A stretch of DNA of 64,000 bases from Marinobacter sp. NP-4(2019) (GCF_003994855.1 NZ_CP034142.1:1922001-1986000); one strand, 5' to 3'. Counted from the first letter of the stretch, positions 16,074 to 24,550 are shown. Notes: generated from the letters alone by a model not told the origin. Numbers and translations: made by a program.

Positions 16074-17288
16074 CTACACCAACGCGCCATTCACAATAGC
16101 CCGCAATTCCTGACGGATCGGGTAGGTCGATGAGGGGATCAGCTGCGTCATGAAAATCACCACCAGCTCCTCCACGGGATCGACAAAAAAGTTGGTGCTC
16201 GCCAGGCCACCCCAACCGTACTCGCCGACCGATCCGTTGATCTGGGATTTGGCGACGTCAGTCTTTACCGAAAAGCCCAGACCGAAACCGCTTCCGGCAT
16301 ACGGTGTTTCACTGAACGGACCGACAGAGAGGCCGGGCAGGTCCTGATTGCCGGGCAGATGATTGCGACGCATGAATTCCAGCGTCTTGCGGCCAATAAT
16401 CCGCCGCCCGCCAAACTCGCCGCCCTGACAGAGTGCCTGGGCAAAGTGGAAATAATCGTCAATGGTGGAAACCAGCCCGCCACCGCCAGAGACAAACTTC
16501 CTTTTTTCCCGGAAAGGGGACGTGTGCGGATCGTCCAGCAGCGTGAACTGATCGACCGGATCGTACTGATAGCAGGCGGCAAAACGGTCCAGCTGATCGT
16601 CACGAACCTGGAAGCCGGTGTCGGGCATGGCCAAAGGCTCAAAGATATGCTCGCGCAGGTACTCATCAAACGGCTGATCAGCCAGCAGCTGCACCAGATA
16701 CCCCAGCACATCCGTGCTGACCGAATAGTTCCAGGCGGTACCCGGTGAGAACTCCAGCGGCAGTTCCGCCAACTGACTGATCATCGCTTCCAGTGTCATA
16801 TTCCGGCTGCCATCCAGCTTCAGCTCCCGGTAGGCGGCGTCCACGTTGGTGCGGTTCATGAACCCGTAGGTCAGGCCTGACATATGGGTGAACAGGTCGC
16901 GAATGGTCATGGTGCTGGTTGCGGGTGTGGTGAGGAAGTTGGGATAGACACCGCTGTTGTAGACCCGCAGGTTTTTCCAGGCCGGAATGTACTTGTGTAC
17001 CGGATCATCCAGCAAAAACCGCCCCTGCTCATAAAGCTGCATCATCGCGATGGACGTAATCGGCTTGGTCATCGAATAAATGCGGAACACCGTATCCCGG
17101 CTAACCGGCTTGTTGCGCTCCACATCCATCAGCCCCTGAGCCTTCAGATAGGCAATTTCCCCACGCCGGGCCACCAGAGTGAGCGCGCCGGGCAATTTCC
17201 CCGGCTGGATATAGCAACGGTCAAGATGGCCTTCAATGTGAGTAAGGTGGTCTGGTGAAAGGCCGGTGACCTGTTTGGATTCCGTCAT
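16074..17288 (-). CDS. Serine hydrolase, class C beta-lactamase/esterase type
   Basis: 404 residues from ATG 17288, immediately after the CPBP gene stop (5-nt gap). The nucleophile motif SMTK is at 72-75 (SxxK), the second motif YSV at 188-190 (YxN-like), and GSVGEYGWGG supplies the third element. This set defines the beta-lactamase class C/PBP4*/EstB group; members are esterases, D-aminopeptidases or transpeptidase-like enzymes. There is no signal peptide in the chosen reading, so a cytoplasmic esterase is likely. It is probably cotranscribed with the upstream CPBP gene. Confidence 0.88.
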   Translation of the reverse strand: MTESKQVTGLSPDHLTHIEGHLDRCYIQPGKLPGALTLVARRGEIAYLKAQGLMDVERNKPVSRDTVFRIYSMTKPITSIAMMQLYEQGRFLLDDPVHKYIPAWKNLRVYNSGVYPNFLTTPATSTMTIRDLFTHMSGLTYGFMNRTNVDAAYRELKLDGSRNMTLEAMISQLAELPLEFSPGTAWNYSVSTDVLGYLVQLLADQPFDEYLREHIFEPLAMPDTGFQVRDDQLDRFAACYQYDPVDQFTLLDDPHTSPFREKRKFVSGGGGLVSTIDDYFHFAQALCQGGEFGGRRIIGRKTLEFMRRNHLPGNQDLPGLSVGPFSETPYAGSGFGLGFSVKTDVAKSQINGSVGEYGWGGLASTNFFVDPVEELVVIFMTQLIPSSTYPIRQELRAIVNGALV

Positions 17289-17293
17289 AGTAA

Positions 17294-17833
17294 TTACAGC
17301 TCCAGCATGAGATTTCTGCCGCCAAGAAAAAGCACCCAAACCGTCACTGTAACCCAATGAATGATCACCGGCACCCAGATAGACCGGGAAAGGGCATAGC
17401 CATAGCCACAGGTGACCCCCAAGGCGCAGGTAATCACCAGAAACCAGGGGTTCAGGAACAGAGGAATGGCCGTGGGATTAAACGCCAGCGCATTGAGCGG
17501 GTGCCACACCACAAAGACAACCGTGCTGATCCCCACCGCCCAAGCGGCCTTTACGACGCCAGAATCCAATATGTTTCGCGGGATAAGCACACCCCTGAAG
17601 AAGGCTTCTTCAAGAAAGGAAGGGAATACAAACAAAAGGAAGGGCAGCAAAGGCGTGAGGGGTGAGTCCAGCCACCCAAACTGAAATAACCCGGCCCCAA
17701 AACCGACCGACACCGCAATGATGGCAAACACCGGCACCAGTGCCCAGGCCTTCAATGGGGCCCGGAAAGGGGAGGCCAGAAGACTCTGGCCAAGGTTGTC
17801 TCGGAGGTACTGGAAAGGCTGCTCTGGCATCAT
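17294..17833 (-). CDS. CPBP-family intramembrane glutamic endopeptidase
   Basis: 179 residues with about five membrane segments. The catalytic motifs of the CPBP/Abi (CAAX protease-like) family are present: PSFLEEAFFRGVL (Glu75-Glu76 and Arg80), VVWHPLNALAFNP (His111) and IIHWVTV (His near 158). It likely cleaves membrane substrates, but bacterial targets are mostly unknown. It lies directly upstream of the serine hydrolase, in the same operon. Confidence 0.87.
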   Translation of the reverse strand: MMPEQPFQYLRDNLGQSLLASPFRAPLKAWALVPVFAIIAVSVGFGAGLFQFGWLDSPLTPLLPFLLFVFPSFLEEAFFRGVLIPRNILDSGVVKAAWAVGISTVVFVVWHPLNALAFNPTAIPLFLNPWFLVITCALGVTCGYGYALSRSIWVPVIIHWVTVTVWVLFLGGRNLMLEL

Positions 17834-17860
17834 AGGATTATGGACCTGCCTCGATCTGCC

Positions 17861-18256
17861 CTAGGCCTTGCGCCTGATCTTTGCTGCAATGAACGGCGCA
17901 CAAGCGGTCACCGCAAGCACGATTGGCCAGAGGTTACCATCCTTGAAGGTGTAGGCTTCAAGTATCACTGGCCACGACTTTCCCTGTGCAAGTCCAAAGG
18001 AAAACTCGAACGCAAGCGTGAGTGCCAGCCAGCCAAAACCCACCAGCCAGAGTTGCCCAGGACGGCGCAGGCGTAACCAGGGAAGCGATACCCACGCCAC
18101 GCCAATGATCAGGGCTGAAAGCAGCAGACCGCTCAGTACAAATGCAGCGGGAATCCCAAACGCTGGCAGAAGCACAGCCTCCCGAAACAGGCCGTTGGCG
18201 ATGGCCAGGGCGAGTATGCTTAGCCAGATTATTAGTGCTTTTGAGGCTTTGTTCAT
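17861..18256 (-). CDS. Hypothetical membrane protein, four helices
   Basis: 131 residues, nearly all hydrophobic, with four predicted helices: residues 7-27, 33-58 (ending before WLRLRRPG), 66-84, and 106-124. I know no family. Its first 164 bp (18093-18256) recur, ungapped and highly similar, at 25087-25250 inside the cassette array as a truncated copy, so this gene was duplicated in part. It is separated from the racemase gene by 56 nt on the same strand. Confidence 0.65.
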   Translation of the reverse strand: MNKASKALIIWLSILALAIANGLFREAVLLPAFGIPAAFVLSGLLLSALIIGVAWVSLPWLRLRRPGQLWLVGFGWLALTLAFEFSFGLAQGKSWPVILEAYTFKDGNLWPIVLAVTACAPFIAAKIRRKA

Positions 18257-18312
18257 GCGCGTTTCACGGCCACATTGTTTGGGACAAAATCTGTCTCGAA
18301 TTTCGGTGCTGA

Positions 18313-19008
18313 TTAAACCCTGCCCAAGGCAAGCTGAACCGCCTGCTCGGCATGTATTTCTGTCGTGTCATAGAGTGGGACATTCGTATCCGAGCCCTGG
18401 ATCAAAAGACCTATCTCCGTGCACCCCAGGATGACCCCTTGAGCACCGCGCTCAGCCAATGAGGCGACGACATCCAGATACACGGCTTTTGAATCAGGCT
18501 TGACCACACCCCGGCACAGTTCATTGTAAATCACAGAATGAATACGCTCTCTTTGGGGCCCATCTGGCACAACAACCCGGATACCATGCTCCTGGAGACG
18601 ACCGAGGTAGAACGTCTGCTCCATGGTAAATCTTGTCCCCAGCAGCCCTACACAGGTTACCCCGTCCTTTTTGAGCACCTTGGCCGTGGCGTCCGCGATG
18701 TGAAGAAGGGGGATGCTCACTGCTCGCTCAATCTGGGGGGCGACTTTATGCATCGTGTTCGTACAGAGAACCAGAAAATCAGCACCTGCCGATTCAACCG
18801 ACCGGCCGACTGATCCAAGTATCTCCGCTGTCGCCTGCCAATCACCCTGGTGCTGCAATGCCTCGATCTCGGCAAAATTCACGCTGTAGAGAACGAGCTT
18901 TGCCGAATGGAGCCCGCCGAGTTCGTCTCTGACTTTCTGGTTTATCAGCCGGTAATAAGTCTGAGTTGATTCCCAGCTCATTCCGCCTATAAGACCTATT
19001 GTTTTCAA
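18313..19008 (-). CDS. Aspartate/glutamate racemase family protein
   Basis: 231 residues. It begins MKTIGLIGGMSWESTQTYYR, and both catalytic cysteines are present: Cys82 in LCTNTMHK and Cys196 in GCTEIG. It is PLP-independent and interconverts L- and D-Asp or Glu, or another amino acid; YgeA-type broad-spectrum racemase is the nearest group. An attC-like core (ATTTAAC, 19035) sits 27 nt upstream of its start, so it either abuts the end of the cassette array or is itself the last cassette. Confidence 0.9.
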   Translation of the reverse strand: MKTIGLIGGMSWESTQTYYRLINQKVRDELGGLHSAKLVLYSVNFAEIEALQHQGDWQATAEILGSVGRSVESAGADFLVLCTNTMHKVAPQIERAVSIPLLHIADATAKVLKKDGVTCVGLLGTRFTMEQTFYLGRLQEHGIRVVVPDGPQRERIHSVIYNELCRGVVKPDSKAVYLDVVASLAERGAQGVILGCTEIGLLIQGSDTNVPLYDTTEIHAEQAVQLALGRV

Positions 19009-19034
19009 GGGGGAACCTCCGTGTTGTTGTATTG

Positions 19035-19116
19035 ATTTAACGCCGTGCTCACCGGGAATTTTGGAGCGAAGCGTAAGACTTTTACCGAGTGCAGCGCTTG
19101 TAGGCGCTAGTTTGAC
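19035..19116 (-). repeat. attC-like site, end of array
   Basis: Cores on the plus strand are ATTTAAC (19035-19041, exact RYYYAAC) and GTTTGAC (19110-19116, one mismatch to GTTRRRY). The stop codon of the 183-aa gene (19107) lies within the site, as is usual for cassettes. Length is 82 bp. Confidence 0.65.
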
Positions 19117-19658
19117 AATGCGGATTTGGCTGAAACCAAATCATCTGTATAATAACGTTTTCCAGCGCAGCTTACTTGGAAAGTATTTGCCAATTTATTG
19201 TGAAGATCAACCGATTTATTGTAGATGGATTGCAAGCTTTTATACGTTTCTAACTCTCTGTTATAGGCTGGGATTAATTGGTTGTATCTTTCAACTTTTA
19301 GATTGAACTCATCGACCTTCTGCTGCGTGTAAAATGTAGCGCTTTGATTGATATCTAAATACTTTTTTACAGTGGATATTTCACGTTCAATTTTCTTTAT
19401 TTTTTCTACTTTATTTTCAATATTTCCCCGCTTCGAACTTAAATTAATTTCCGAAGAACCTACTTTTTTCTCGAGCAGTAAACAGGTCTTGAGTTGCTCT
19501 ACAGTTAAGGTTCCAGAATTGTAGTGCTTGGCACCATTTATAGCTTTAGCTGCGCGACCAAGCTTAAAAAGTGATCCTAGCCCCTTACGCGCATCGACTT
19601 GCGTTGAAGGCAAAATTATACACAATGCTAAAAATATCAATAGTAGGTTATTCCTCAT
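19107..19658 (-). CDS. Secreted coiled-coil protein, cassette gene
   Basis: 183 residues. A signal peptide (MRNNLLLIFLALCIILPSTQ, cleavage near residue 22-24) is followed by a basic segment and a long Lys/Glu-rich coiled coil (residues 65-160, IENKVEKIKKIEREISTVKK). There are two Cys, one near the end (VSCAGK). No family is recognised. Its start overlaps the end of the 80-aa membrane protein gene by 11 nt, so the two are translationally coupled and probably work together. It is AT-rich compared with flanking core genes, which suggests transfer. Confidence 0.7.
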   Translation of the reverse strand: MRNNLLLIFLALCIILPSTQVDARKGLGSLFKLGRAAKAINGAKHYNSGTLTVEQLKTCLLLEKKVGSSEINLSSKRGNIENKVEKIKKIEREISTVKKYLDINQSATFYTQQKVDEFNLKVERYNQLIPAYNRELETYKSLQSIYNKSVDLHNKLANTFQVSCAGKRYYTDDLVSAKSALSN

Positions 19659-19890
19659 CTTTAATCCCTATTGTTGCTGCACCAGCGCCTATCGCGATGA
19701 ATATTCCAGAAATTATCTGGACTATCCATCCTCCAACTACAGCACCACCGATTAACATCAGTCCAACTGCGATGGATTTGAAAAATAACGTATATATGCC
19801 ATAGAAAAACATTCCGACCGAGACAAAGCCGCCAATAAATTTAAGTAGATAACCTATCCCTGAAAATATCATGACTAGCGCAGCTCTCAT
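19648..19890 (-). CDS. Small membrane protein coupled to coiled-coil protein
   Basis: 80 residues with two long hydrophobic segments (residues 5-35 and 38-73, Gly-rich, IGGAVVGGWIVQIISGIFIA) and a short charged tail KDEE. Ribosome binding site AAAGGAG precedes ATG 19890. Its end overlaps the start of the secreted coiled-coil gene. A core-like GCCTAAC sits 20 nt upstream (19910), marking a cassette boundary. A two-gene cassette of membrane plus secreted protein could be a toxin/antitoxin or envelope system; this is speculation. Confidence 0.65.
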   Translation of the reverse strand: MRAALVMIFSGIGYLLKFIGGFVSVGMFFYGIYTLFFKSIAVGLMLIGGAVVGGWIVQIISGIFIAIGAGAATIGIKDEE

Positions 19891-19909
19891 ATGTTCTCCT
19901 TTATATGAC

Positions 19910-19916
19910 GCCTAAC
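19910..19916 (-). repeat. attC-like core at cassette boundary
   Basis: GCCTAAC is an exact RYYYAAC core 20 nt upstream of the 80-aa gene start. Its partner is not clear: GTTAAAT at 20129 is exact but would make the site 226 bp and overlap the next gene's end. Listed as a boundary only. Confidence 0.4.
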
Positions 19917-20112
19917 GGGTGAATGTCGAGATACTCACTTTCGAGCCACCTCCATCACCTGCTTCCTGATTTTTATGTCTCTGCCATTTCGCCACTGGAA
20001 GCGGCTGTGGTGCGGTTTTGACGCTTCGATCATGGCTTTGCGTGGCGTTACGAGCGGGTTTTTGGCCTCTTTTTAGAAGTGTCCGAAGTAACGGGGTAGA
20101 ACCCTTATGTGT

Positions 20113-20469
20113 TTATAAAGTTGAAACCGTTAAATAAATACCAACGACAGACGCTATTGTTGCCAGCCAAAAGTGTATAACTAAAATAGCAACAATTCCC
20201 GTTAAGCTGGTTAGGATCCAAGCCCCCACCATAAATCCCAGCCATACTAATAATCCACTAAAGCCCTCTTGCATGACGAGGAAAATTGGCAACCAGAAAA
20301 AAACTGGAATATGAAGGAAACTTATTAGTGTGGGTAAGCCACCAAGTATACTCTGGTTTACATTGACTCGAAGCTCTGGTTTGTAACTCGCAATAGCATA
20401 ATGCCTCATAACAGTTGATGAGTATGCCAGCAGTGCTACACCCAGCAACACTAACGGTCCTTGATTCAT
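20113..20469 (-). CDS. Membrane protein with poly-G ribosome-binding region
   Basis: 118 residues with three or four hydrophobic segments (residues 5-18, 45-65, 70-88, 92-115). No family is recognised. On its own strand the start is preceded by a run of 12 G, then AATT, then ATG, so the homopolymer occupies the Shine-Dalgarno position. Changes in run length would alter spacing to the start codon. It is a single minus-strand cassette-like gene. Confidence 0.6.
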   Translation of the reverse strand: MNQGPLVLLGVALLAYSSTVMRHYAIASYKPELRVNVNQSILGGLPTLISFLHIPVFFWLPIFLVMQEGFSGLLVWLGFMVGAWILTSLTGIVAILVIHFWLATIASVVGIYLTVSTL

Positions 20470-20473
20470 AATT

Positions 20474-20485
20474 CCCCCCCCCCCC
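20474..20485. repeat. Homopolymer of 12 C (12 G on the gene strand)
   Basis: Twelve consecutive C on the plus strand, 5-16 nt upstream of the start of the 118-aa gene. It is the only tract of this length I notice in the window. Such runs slip during replication; here it overlaps the presumed ribosome binding site. Confidence 0.85.
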
Positions 20486-20537
20486 TCGGGAAAATAGATC
20501 TATCCCAGCTTTTTCGGTTCAGTTGAAAGGTGTAGAA

Positions 20538-21155
20538 TCATTTCCGCCGAAGCTCAACGGGAATACGGGCCCATGATTCTCGTGCCCCAGAAAAATTGCA
20601 GCCAGGTGGTGCAACAGCAGAAGCAGGTAAATAATCTGTGAAGCCGATTGAACGCAACCGATCTTGGGCTTTGCGTCCAAGCGCTACAACCAACGCATGC
20701 GGCATTAGCTCTAACTGTTTAATTAAATACCGCCGGCCACATTCGCCTGTGGCTGCGGCACTTACAGAACCGCACTCTCTTTTGGCAGAACATAAAACTG
20801 ATTCTGTCATCCACACTTTTTTCATCTGTTCTTCGAACGACAACTCCGGCCAGCAGGAGTCAAGAATAGCGCGAACGTTTCTATGGAATTGATCTTTGCC
20901 TGTTTCAAAAGCGTAGGTGGCGTAACTATAGGCGGATCTTAGCCCGTTGTGTGTTTCTCCGTCATGCGGATCACCAGGCTCAGCAAATACCAGTACCAGT
21001 TCAATTTCGGTGAGCGAGCCTGCGGCGCCGAGAAATCCTCTTGGAACATGGCCATGGGAAGGCTTCCATCGCATTTCTTTACATGGCCCCGAGAATGCGG
21101 GACATGGGGCATAGGCAGATTCCAATACTTCAATAAGTGAAGGGTTCAGTTTCAT
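20538..21155 (-). CDS. Putative uracil-DNA glycosylase-superfamily protein
   Basis: 205 residues from ATG 21155 (an upstream in-frame ATG at 21185 adds ten residues; neither has a clear ribosome binding site). The order ELVLVFAEPGDPHDGE, then FHRNVRAILDSCWPEL, VWMTESVLCSAKR, and PHALVVALGRKAQDRL resembles UDG-fold proteins: an acid-containing loop after the first strand, a central strand with an Asn/Ser-type motif, and a VVALG strand. The catalytic motifs are not canonical, so it could be an inactive or diverged member. Four Cys in CSAKRECGS...CGRRY may bind metal. Confidence 0.45.
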   Translation of the reverse strand: MKLNPSLIEVLESAYAPCPAFSGPCKEMRWKPSHGHVPRGFLGAAGSLTEIELVLVFAEPGDPHDGETHNGLRSAYSYATYAFETGKDQFHRNVRAILDSCWPELSFEEQMKKVWMTESVLCSAKRECGSVSAAATGECGRRYLIKQLELMPHALVVALGRKAQDRLRSIGFTDYLPASAVAPPGCNFSGARESWARIPVELRRK

Positions 21156-21239
21156 AGCTAGGCATCCATCGCTTGCAATATCCATAAGATAAGGTACAGA
21201 GAGAGTTTGTCTATATTATTGAATTTGATGCTGATTTAG

Positions 21240-21437
21240 CCTTCTCAGGAACCATTCGGTTACACGCTTAATTGGAAGGCGACCAAGCGCTACAAGCAAA
21301 AAAAAAAGACTTATGACTTTTAACATAGCACCCACTGACAATGTTGTGGAATCAATTCGCACGCCCGTAGCCTGGATGTCCTACTGCGTCGACCATCAGG
21401 GCAAAGTGTTGCTGAACAAGGGAAAAATCTTCATGTG
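21240..21437 (+). pseudogene. IS110-family transposase 5' remnant (degenerate)
   Basis: Plus-strand sequence GGAAGGCGACCAAGC...ACTTTTAACATAGCACCCAC matches 28756-28825, where it leads into a recognisable IS110-type transposase start. After that point it reads SYCVDHQGKVLLNKGKIF, like the second strand of the DEDD transposase domain (xVDHxGKVLLxKN), then stops. The conserved CGID of the first motif is destroyed. Only the first ~60 codons remain. Confidence 0.6.
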
Positions 21438-21457
21438 ATTCGGATCGTCAGGTCAGC

Positions 21458-21982
21458 TTATAAGTAGCGTTCAGAGCCAATGCTGTTGGATCTCTCAGGT
21501 ATTGACCGACTCTTATTCATGGCGGATTCCCGCATGGATTCGATGGCGTAGGTAGAGCCTGACAGTGAGAACCGGGTGACCTTGAATCGGCCTGATTTCA
21601 TAGCAATGGCAAAACCGATATTGGAGGCCTGTCTGACGGCGTTGTCTATTTCTGTGAAGGGCTTGATGAAAAACGCATTTTCATCAGTGGCGGCTTTATG
21701 GCCACAGATCAGTTGAACCTCTATCGCCCCGACGTTGCTGTTCACGAGTGCCGGGTACTCGGAACCCTGCTCACAGGTGATCCCGAGGGTGACTACGTAA
21801 ACACAGGAGTCCTGATTGTAATAACAATACTGCCCGAGGATGCGCCCGCCATCGGTCGAGGTCGCCGCGTACGCAAACTCCTGACCGGAGGCATCCCACA
21901 TCCAGTCCTTGCTAACATTGAACTCTGCGTGCAATGGCGAAGAGAGGATAGACAGTGTAAGTATCCAGATGTAGCGCGACAT
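21458..21982 (-). CDS. Secreted hypothetical protein
   Basis: 174 residues from ATG 21982, chosen because AAAGGAG lies 8 nt upstream and it yields a signal peptide MSRYIWILTLSILSSPLHA with cleavage after residue 19; the frame is open further upstream to 22189 without such signals. The mature part starts EFNVSKDWMWDASGQEFAYA and has four Cys that could form disulfides (YCYYNQDSC, ITCEQG, LICGHK). No family is recognised; a periplasmic function is likely. Confidence 0.65.
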   Translation of the reverse strand: MSRYIWILTLSILSSPLHAEFNVSKDWMWDASGQEFAYAATSTDGGRILGQYCYYNQDSCVYVVTLGITCEQGSEYPALVNSNVGAIEVQLICGHKAATDENAFFIKPFTEIDNAVRQASNIGFAIAMKSGRFKVTRFSLSGSTYAIESMRESAMNKSRSIPERSNSIGSERYL

Positions 21983-22135
21983 TGCCAGGCTCCTTTCAAA
22001 TTCAGTACGGGTACAGCTAACCCTTCCTGACATTGAGTGTAGACCCGATTTCTCGTCCTGGTGCCAAGGTTGTAAGTCGCATGTACAGCATTTACTACGC
22101 ATGCTAACTGCGGCCCAACGAATAAGTGACAGAGG

Positions 22136-22576
22136 GTGATAGGGTGGCCCCACAGTCGGGTTATGAAAAAGATTTGTCTCGGATTTCAATTGATTTACTT
22201 TGCATCCGTATCAGGAGCTCCGCCGAGGTCGTCGCCTTCAGGGTGCGTCCAGCACTCCCGGAATAGATGGAGCGAAACAGGGAACCGCCTGAAACTGACG
22301 GTCAACACGGCCAAGAGCCGGGTGGTCATAACCAATGAAAGCAAATTCCTGGGCTTTACCTTCAAGGGAACCCAGATCCATTGGCATCCGAAGACGTTGC
22401 GCATTCAGCAGGCTCTGTCGAATGACTACCTGAAAGCCGAAGGTCTGGTGTCACTGCGTGATGGATGGATCAAACTTCACCATTCCCGGTGAAACGCCCT
22501 GTGCGGACCCGCCGGTCCGACGCTTCGGTGTAGGTTGTTGTGGGGGCTGGGGGTTAGATACCCTCGGCCACCCGAT
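22136..22576 (+). mobile_element. Group II intron remnant: 3' part of maturase gene plus intron 3' end
   Basis: The ORF ending at 22492 contains LKLTVNTAKSRVVITNESKF and LGFTFKGTQIHW, the end of the reverse-transcriptase thumb/X region of group II intron proteins, and ends GLVSLRDGWIKLHHSR. Downstream lies GTGCGGACCCGC and a GC-rich hairpin ending in CCACCCGAT, the typical structure at the 3' end of such introns. The 5' part with the catalytic YADD is gone, so it is inactive. It runs opposite to the cassette genes, as group IIC-attC introns do. Confidence 0.72.
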
Positions 22577-22609
22577 TATGTCTGTGCCTATATATGCGAT
22601 TGACGCCGC

Positions 22610-23359
22610 CTAACTCAATTCCTTAGCCGCCGAGTTCAGCATACGCCTCAACAAATCCGCTTCGATGTGGTCAAGCTCATCATCCTCAAGGACCTGGCGT
22701 ACTGCCAGGGAAAGCTCTGGGAACTGTTGGGTTGTTTGATGGTGGTCCTGCAGCCAGTACAACAGCTCGTAGGCTTCTTTGTAGTTGACTTCGTTGTCGG
22801 CGAGGATGCCGCGAATTAGCCCTTTGAACTCGTATAGTTCATCACTGACTGTTTCTTGCGGTTCAGCGCCGCCAAGCATCTCGTGCAACTTCAGACAAAT
22901 GTTGGCGCAAGCGATTGCATCCTCACGCGCATCGTGATGCTGGAACTTTGGCAGACCGAAATGTTTCGCCAGAGTCTTGAGCTTGTGGTTCTTCAAGTCT
23001 GGCAACACTTCTTTGGCCAAGGAACTGGTATCGAAGTATTCAAAATGCAATCCCAAGCCGAAATGCTCAGACAAAGCTGAGAGCACCTGCTGGTCAAAGC
23101 GGCTGTGCGCTACTAAGGGCGCTTGGAAGATCTCACTAATCTCAGGGAAAAGCTCACCAAAATCGGGCCTTGCTTCCGTATGCTCGTGTTTGATGCCATG
23201 AATCTTAGATTGAAATGGCGCATGACCGCCGACTGGCCTTACCAAGTGAGATTTGGACTCAACAATCTCGCCGTTGGCTACGCGGGCATAGCCAACGGCG
23301 CAAGCACTCACCCGCTGGGGATTTCCAGTTTCGAAGTCGATTGCTATGAAATCACGCAT
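22610..23359 (-). CDS. DEDDh 3'-5' exonuclease (DnaQ/epsilon-like)
   Basis: 249 residues from ATG 23359 (GGGAG upstream; frame open to 23413). Exonuclease motifs: IAIDFETGN (Asp8, Glu10), AHSRFDQQ (Asp89), HHDAREDAIA (His142, Asp147), i.e. DEDDh. The C-terminal 70 residues (residues 180-249) form a helical domain seen in several epsilon-like proteins with BRCT or TerB-like additions; here it is acidic (LEDDELDHIEADLLRRML). A lone minus-strand cassette-type gene with an attC-like half site 18 nt upstream. It may act in DNA repair or defence. Confidence 0.85.
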   Translation of the reverse strand: MRDFIAIDFETGNPQRVSACAVGYARVANGEIVESKSHLVRPVGGHAPFQSKIHGIKHEHTEARPDFGELFPEISEIFQAPLVAHSRFDQQVLSALSEHFGLGLHFEYFDTSSLAKEVLPDLKNHKLKTLAKHFGLPKFQHHDAREDAIACANICLKLHEMLGGAEPQETVSDELYEFKGLIRGILADNEVNYKEAYELLYWLQDHHQTTQQFPELSLAVRQVLEDDELDHIEADLLRRMLNSAAKELS

Positions 23360-23376
23360 GATTGTTTCTCCCAAAG

Positions 23377-23427
23377 ACATAACACCTAAGCATTTAATGG
23401 TCGTGCGCAGCATGACCCCGTGATTGG
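23377..23427 (-). repeat. attC-like half site
   Basis: ACATAAC (one mismatch to RYYYAAC) and the following 32 bp are nearly the same as the attC at 27284-27342 (ACACCTAAGCATTTAA...GTCGTGCGCAGCATGACC), then the sequence diverges. The right half is missing or replaced (only ATTGGCA at 23423). Confidence 0.55.
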
Positions 23428-23455
23428 CATGGACCCGTCGCGATCTTCGCCAGGC

Positions 23456-24481
23456 CTAAGCGGGCCACAAAGGCGGCCACTGGCCATGATTCTGGATGAA
23501 CCGCTCGATGGGCTCACTGCGGTAACCACTCTCATACCGCTTTTTCACACTGGGATGTACAAAGGTACGGTTGCTGTCCGGCGCCGGTATTTCCCGGACG
23601 AGTTTGCCCAGCAGCTTGTATTTGCCCTTGTACTCGTTGTGCTGATCGGCGGTGGCGTGGGTCTGGTCTGGCAGATTGTTATTGAACACCAGCTGGTGAT
23701 TTTCCGCTTCCTCCGCCATCCAGAGCAGGGGAATGTCTGCCAGGATCTGGCCCTGTTTGTCCGGCCCGTAGCCGCCGCCAACGTCCGAGTGCACGCCAGC
23801 AAACCAGACCTGCTCCAGATCGGTCCCTGGCTTGGGCTCCCACAGTGTCGGCTCGAAGTCTTCCCGCTGTTCATCGAGGGAGAGCGCGTGCCGTGCCACC
23901 CGGATATTGCTGCCGATCTTGCGATCGTAGAACAGGTCCTTATCCTTGATCAGTCCAAAGAAGGTGAACGGCAGCCCCAGGGCGCCCACCGTATCCCACA
24001 CGCCAACAAACCGTATGGGCGTGCGCTCCTCGAGGGAATGTTTGCGCTTCCAGGCCATGGAGTGATCGCCATTGGCTTTGTATTTCCTGGTTTTGTAGAG
24101 CCTGAAGGCGCTTTCGATCAGGTAGGCGTTTTCCTTGCGCAGGATGCTGCAGTTGTTGATCATCCCGCACAGGCTACGGGCGGTGTAGGCGCCCCGGCTG
24201 AACCCGAACAGGAAGATATCATCGCCGGGCTCGTAGTTGTGCACCAGAAAGCGATAGCCATCCATCACATTCTTTTCGAGACCATAGCCCGTGGCCCCGG
24301 CGCGAATCTCATCGTGGTAGGAGCCGATGCCCCAGTCGTAGAAAACCACCTGTTCCACCCCGTTGCCATCCACAGGCCGAATGGCGCGGGCAAACTGCAA
24401 CACGTTGGTGGGGAAGTCCTCGCCGATGTTTTCCTCCGGCCGGTTCCAGGTGCCGTCAAAGCAGATCGCGATTCGTTTCAT
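23456..24481 (-). CDS. DUF2235 alpha/beta hydrolase (Tle1-like phospholipase family)
   Basis: 341 residues, preceded by a strong AGGAGGT. It starts MKRIAICFDGTWNRPEENIG, the DUF2235 hallmark, with nucleophile elbow GFSRGAYTARS (Ser95), FVGVWDTVGALG (acid region) and HSDVGGGY (His). DUF2235 includes the type VI phospholipase effectors of the Tle1 group, but stand-alone members without PAAR or VgrG partners are also common and uncharacterised. No immunity-type gene follows. It lies in the minus-strand cassette series. Confidence 0.87.
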   Translation of the reverse strand: MKRIAICFDGTWNRPEENIGEDFPTNVLQFARAIRPVDGNGVEQVVFYDWGIGSYHDEIRAGATGYGLEKNVMDGYRFLVHNYEPGDDIFLFGFSRGAYTARSLCGMINNCSILRKENAYLIESAFRLYKTRKYKANGDHSMAWKRKHSLEERTPIRFVGVWDTVGALGLPFTFFGLIKDKDLFYDRKIGSNIRVARHALSLDEQREDFEPTLWEPKPGTDLEQVWFAGVHSDVGGGYGPDKQGQILADIPLLWMAEEAENHQLVFNNNLPDQTHATADQHNEYKGKYKLLGKLVREIPAPDSNRTFVHPSVKKRYESGYRSEPIERFIQNHGQWPPLWPA

Positions 24482-24550
24482 GGGGGTGACCTCCTGTCAT
24501 CCAGTTTCCTGTTTTACCGGGGTGCTATCCCGCACCCATACCGGTGGGGC

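Noticed and set aside
22608..22614. GCCTAAC at the exonuclease stop as the right core of an attC
   Set aside because: Orientation is that of a left core, so it does not fit the site expected after this gene.
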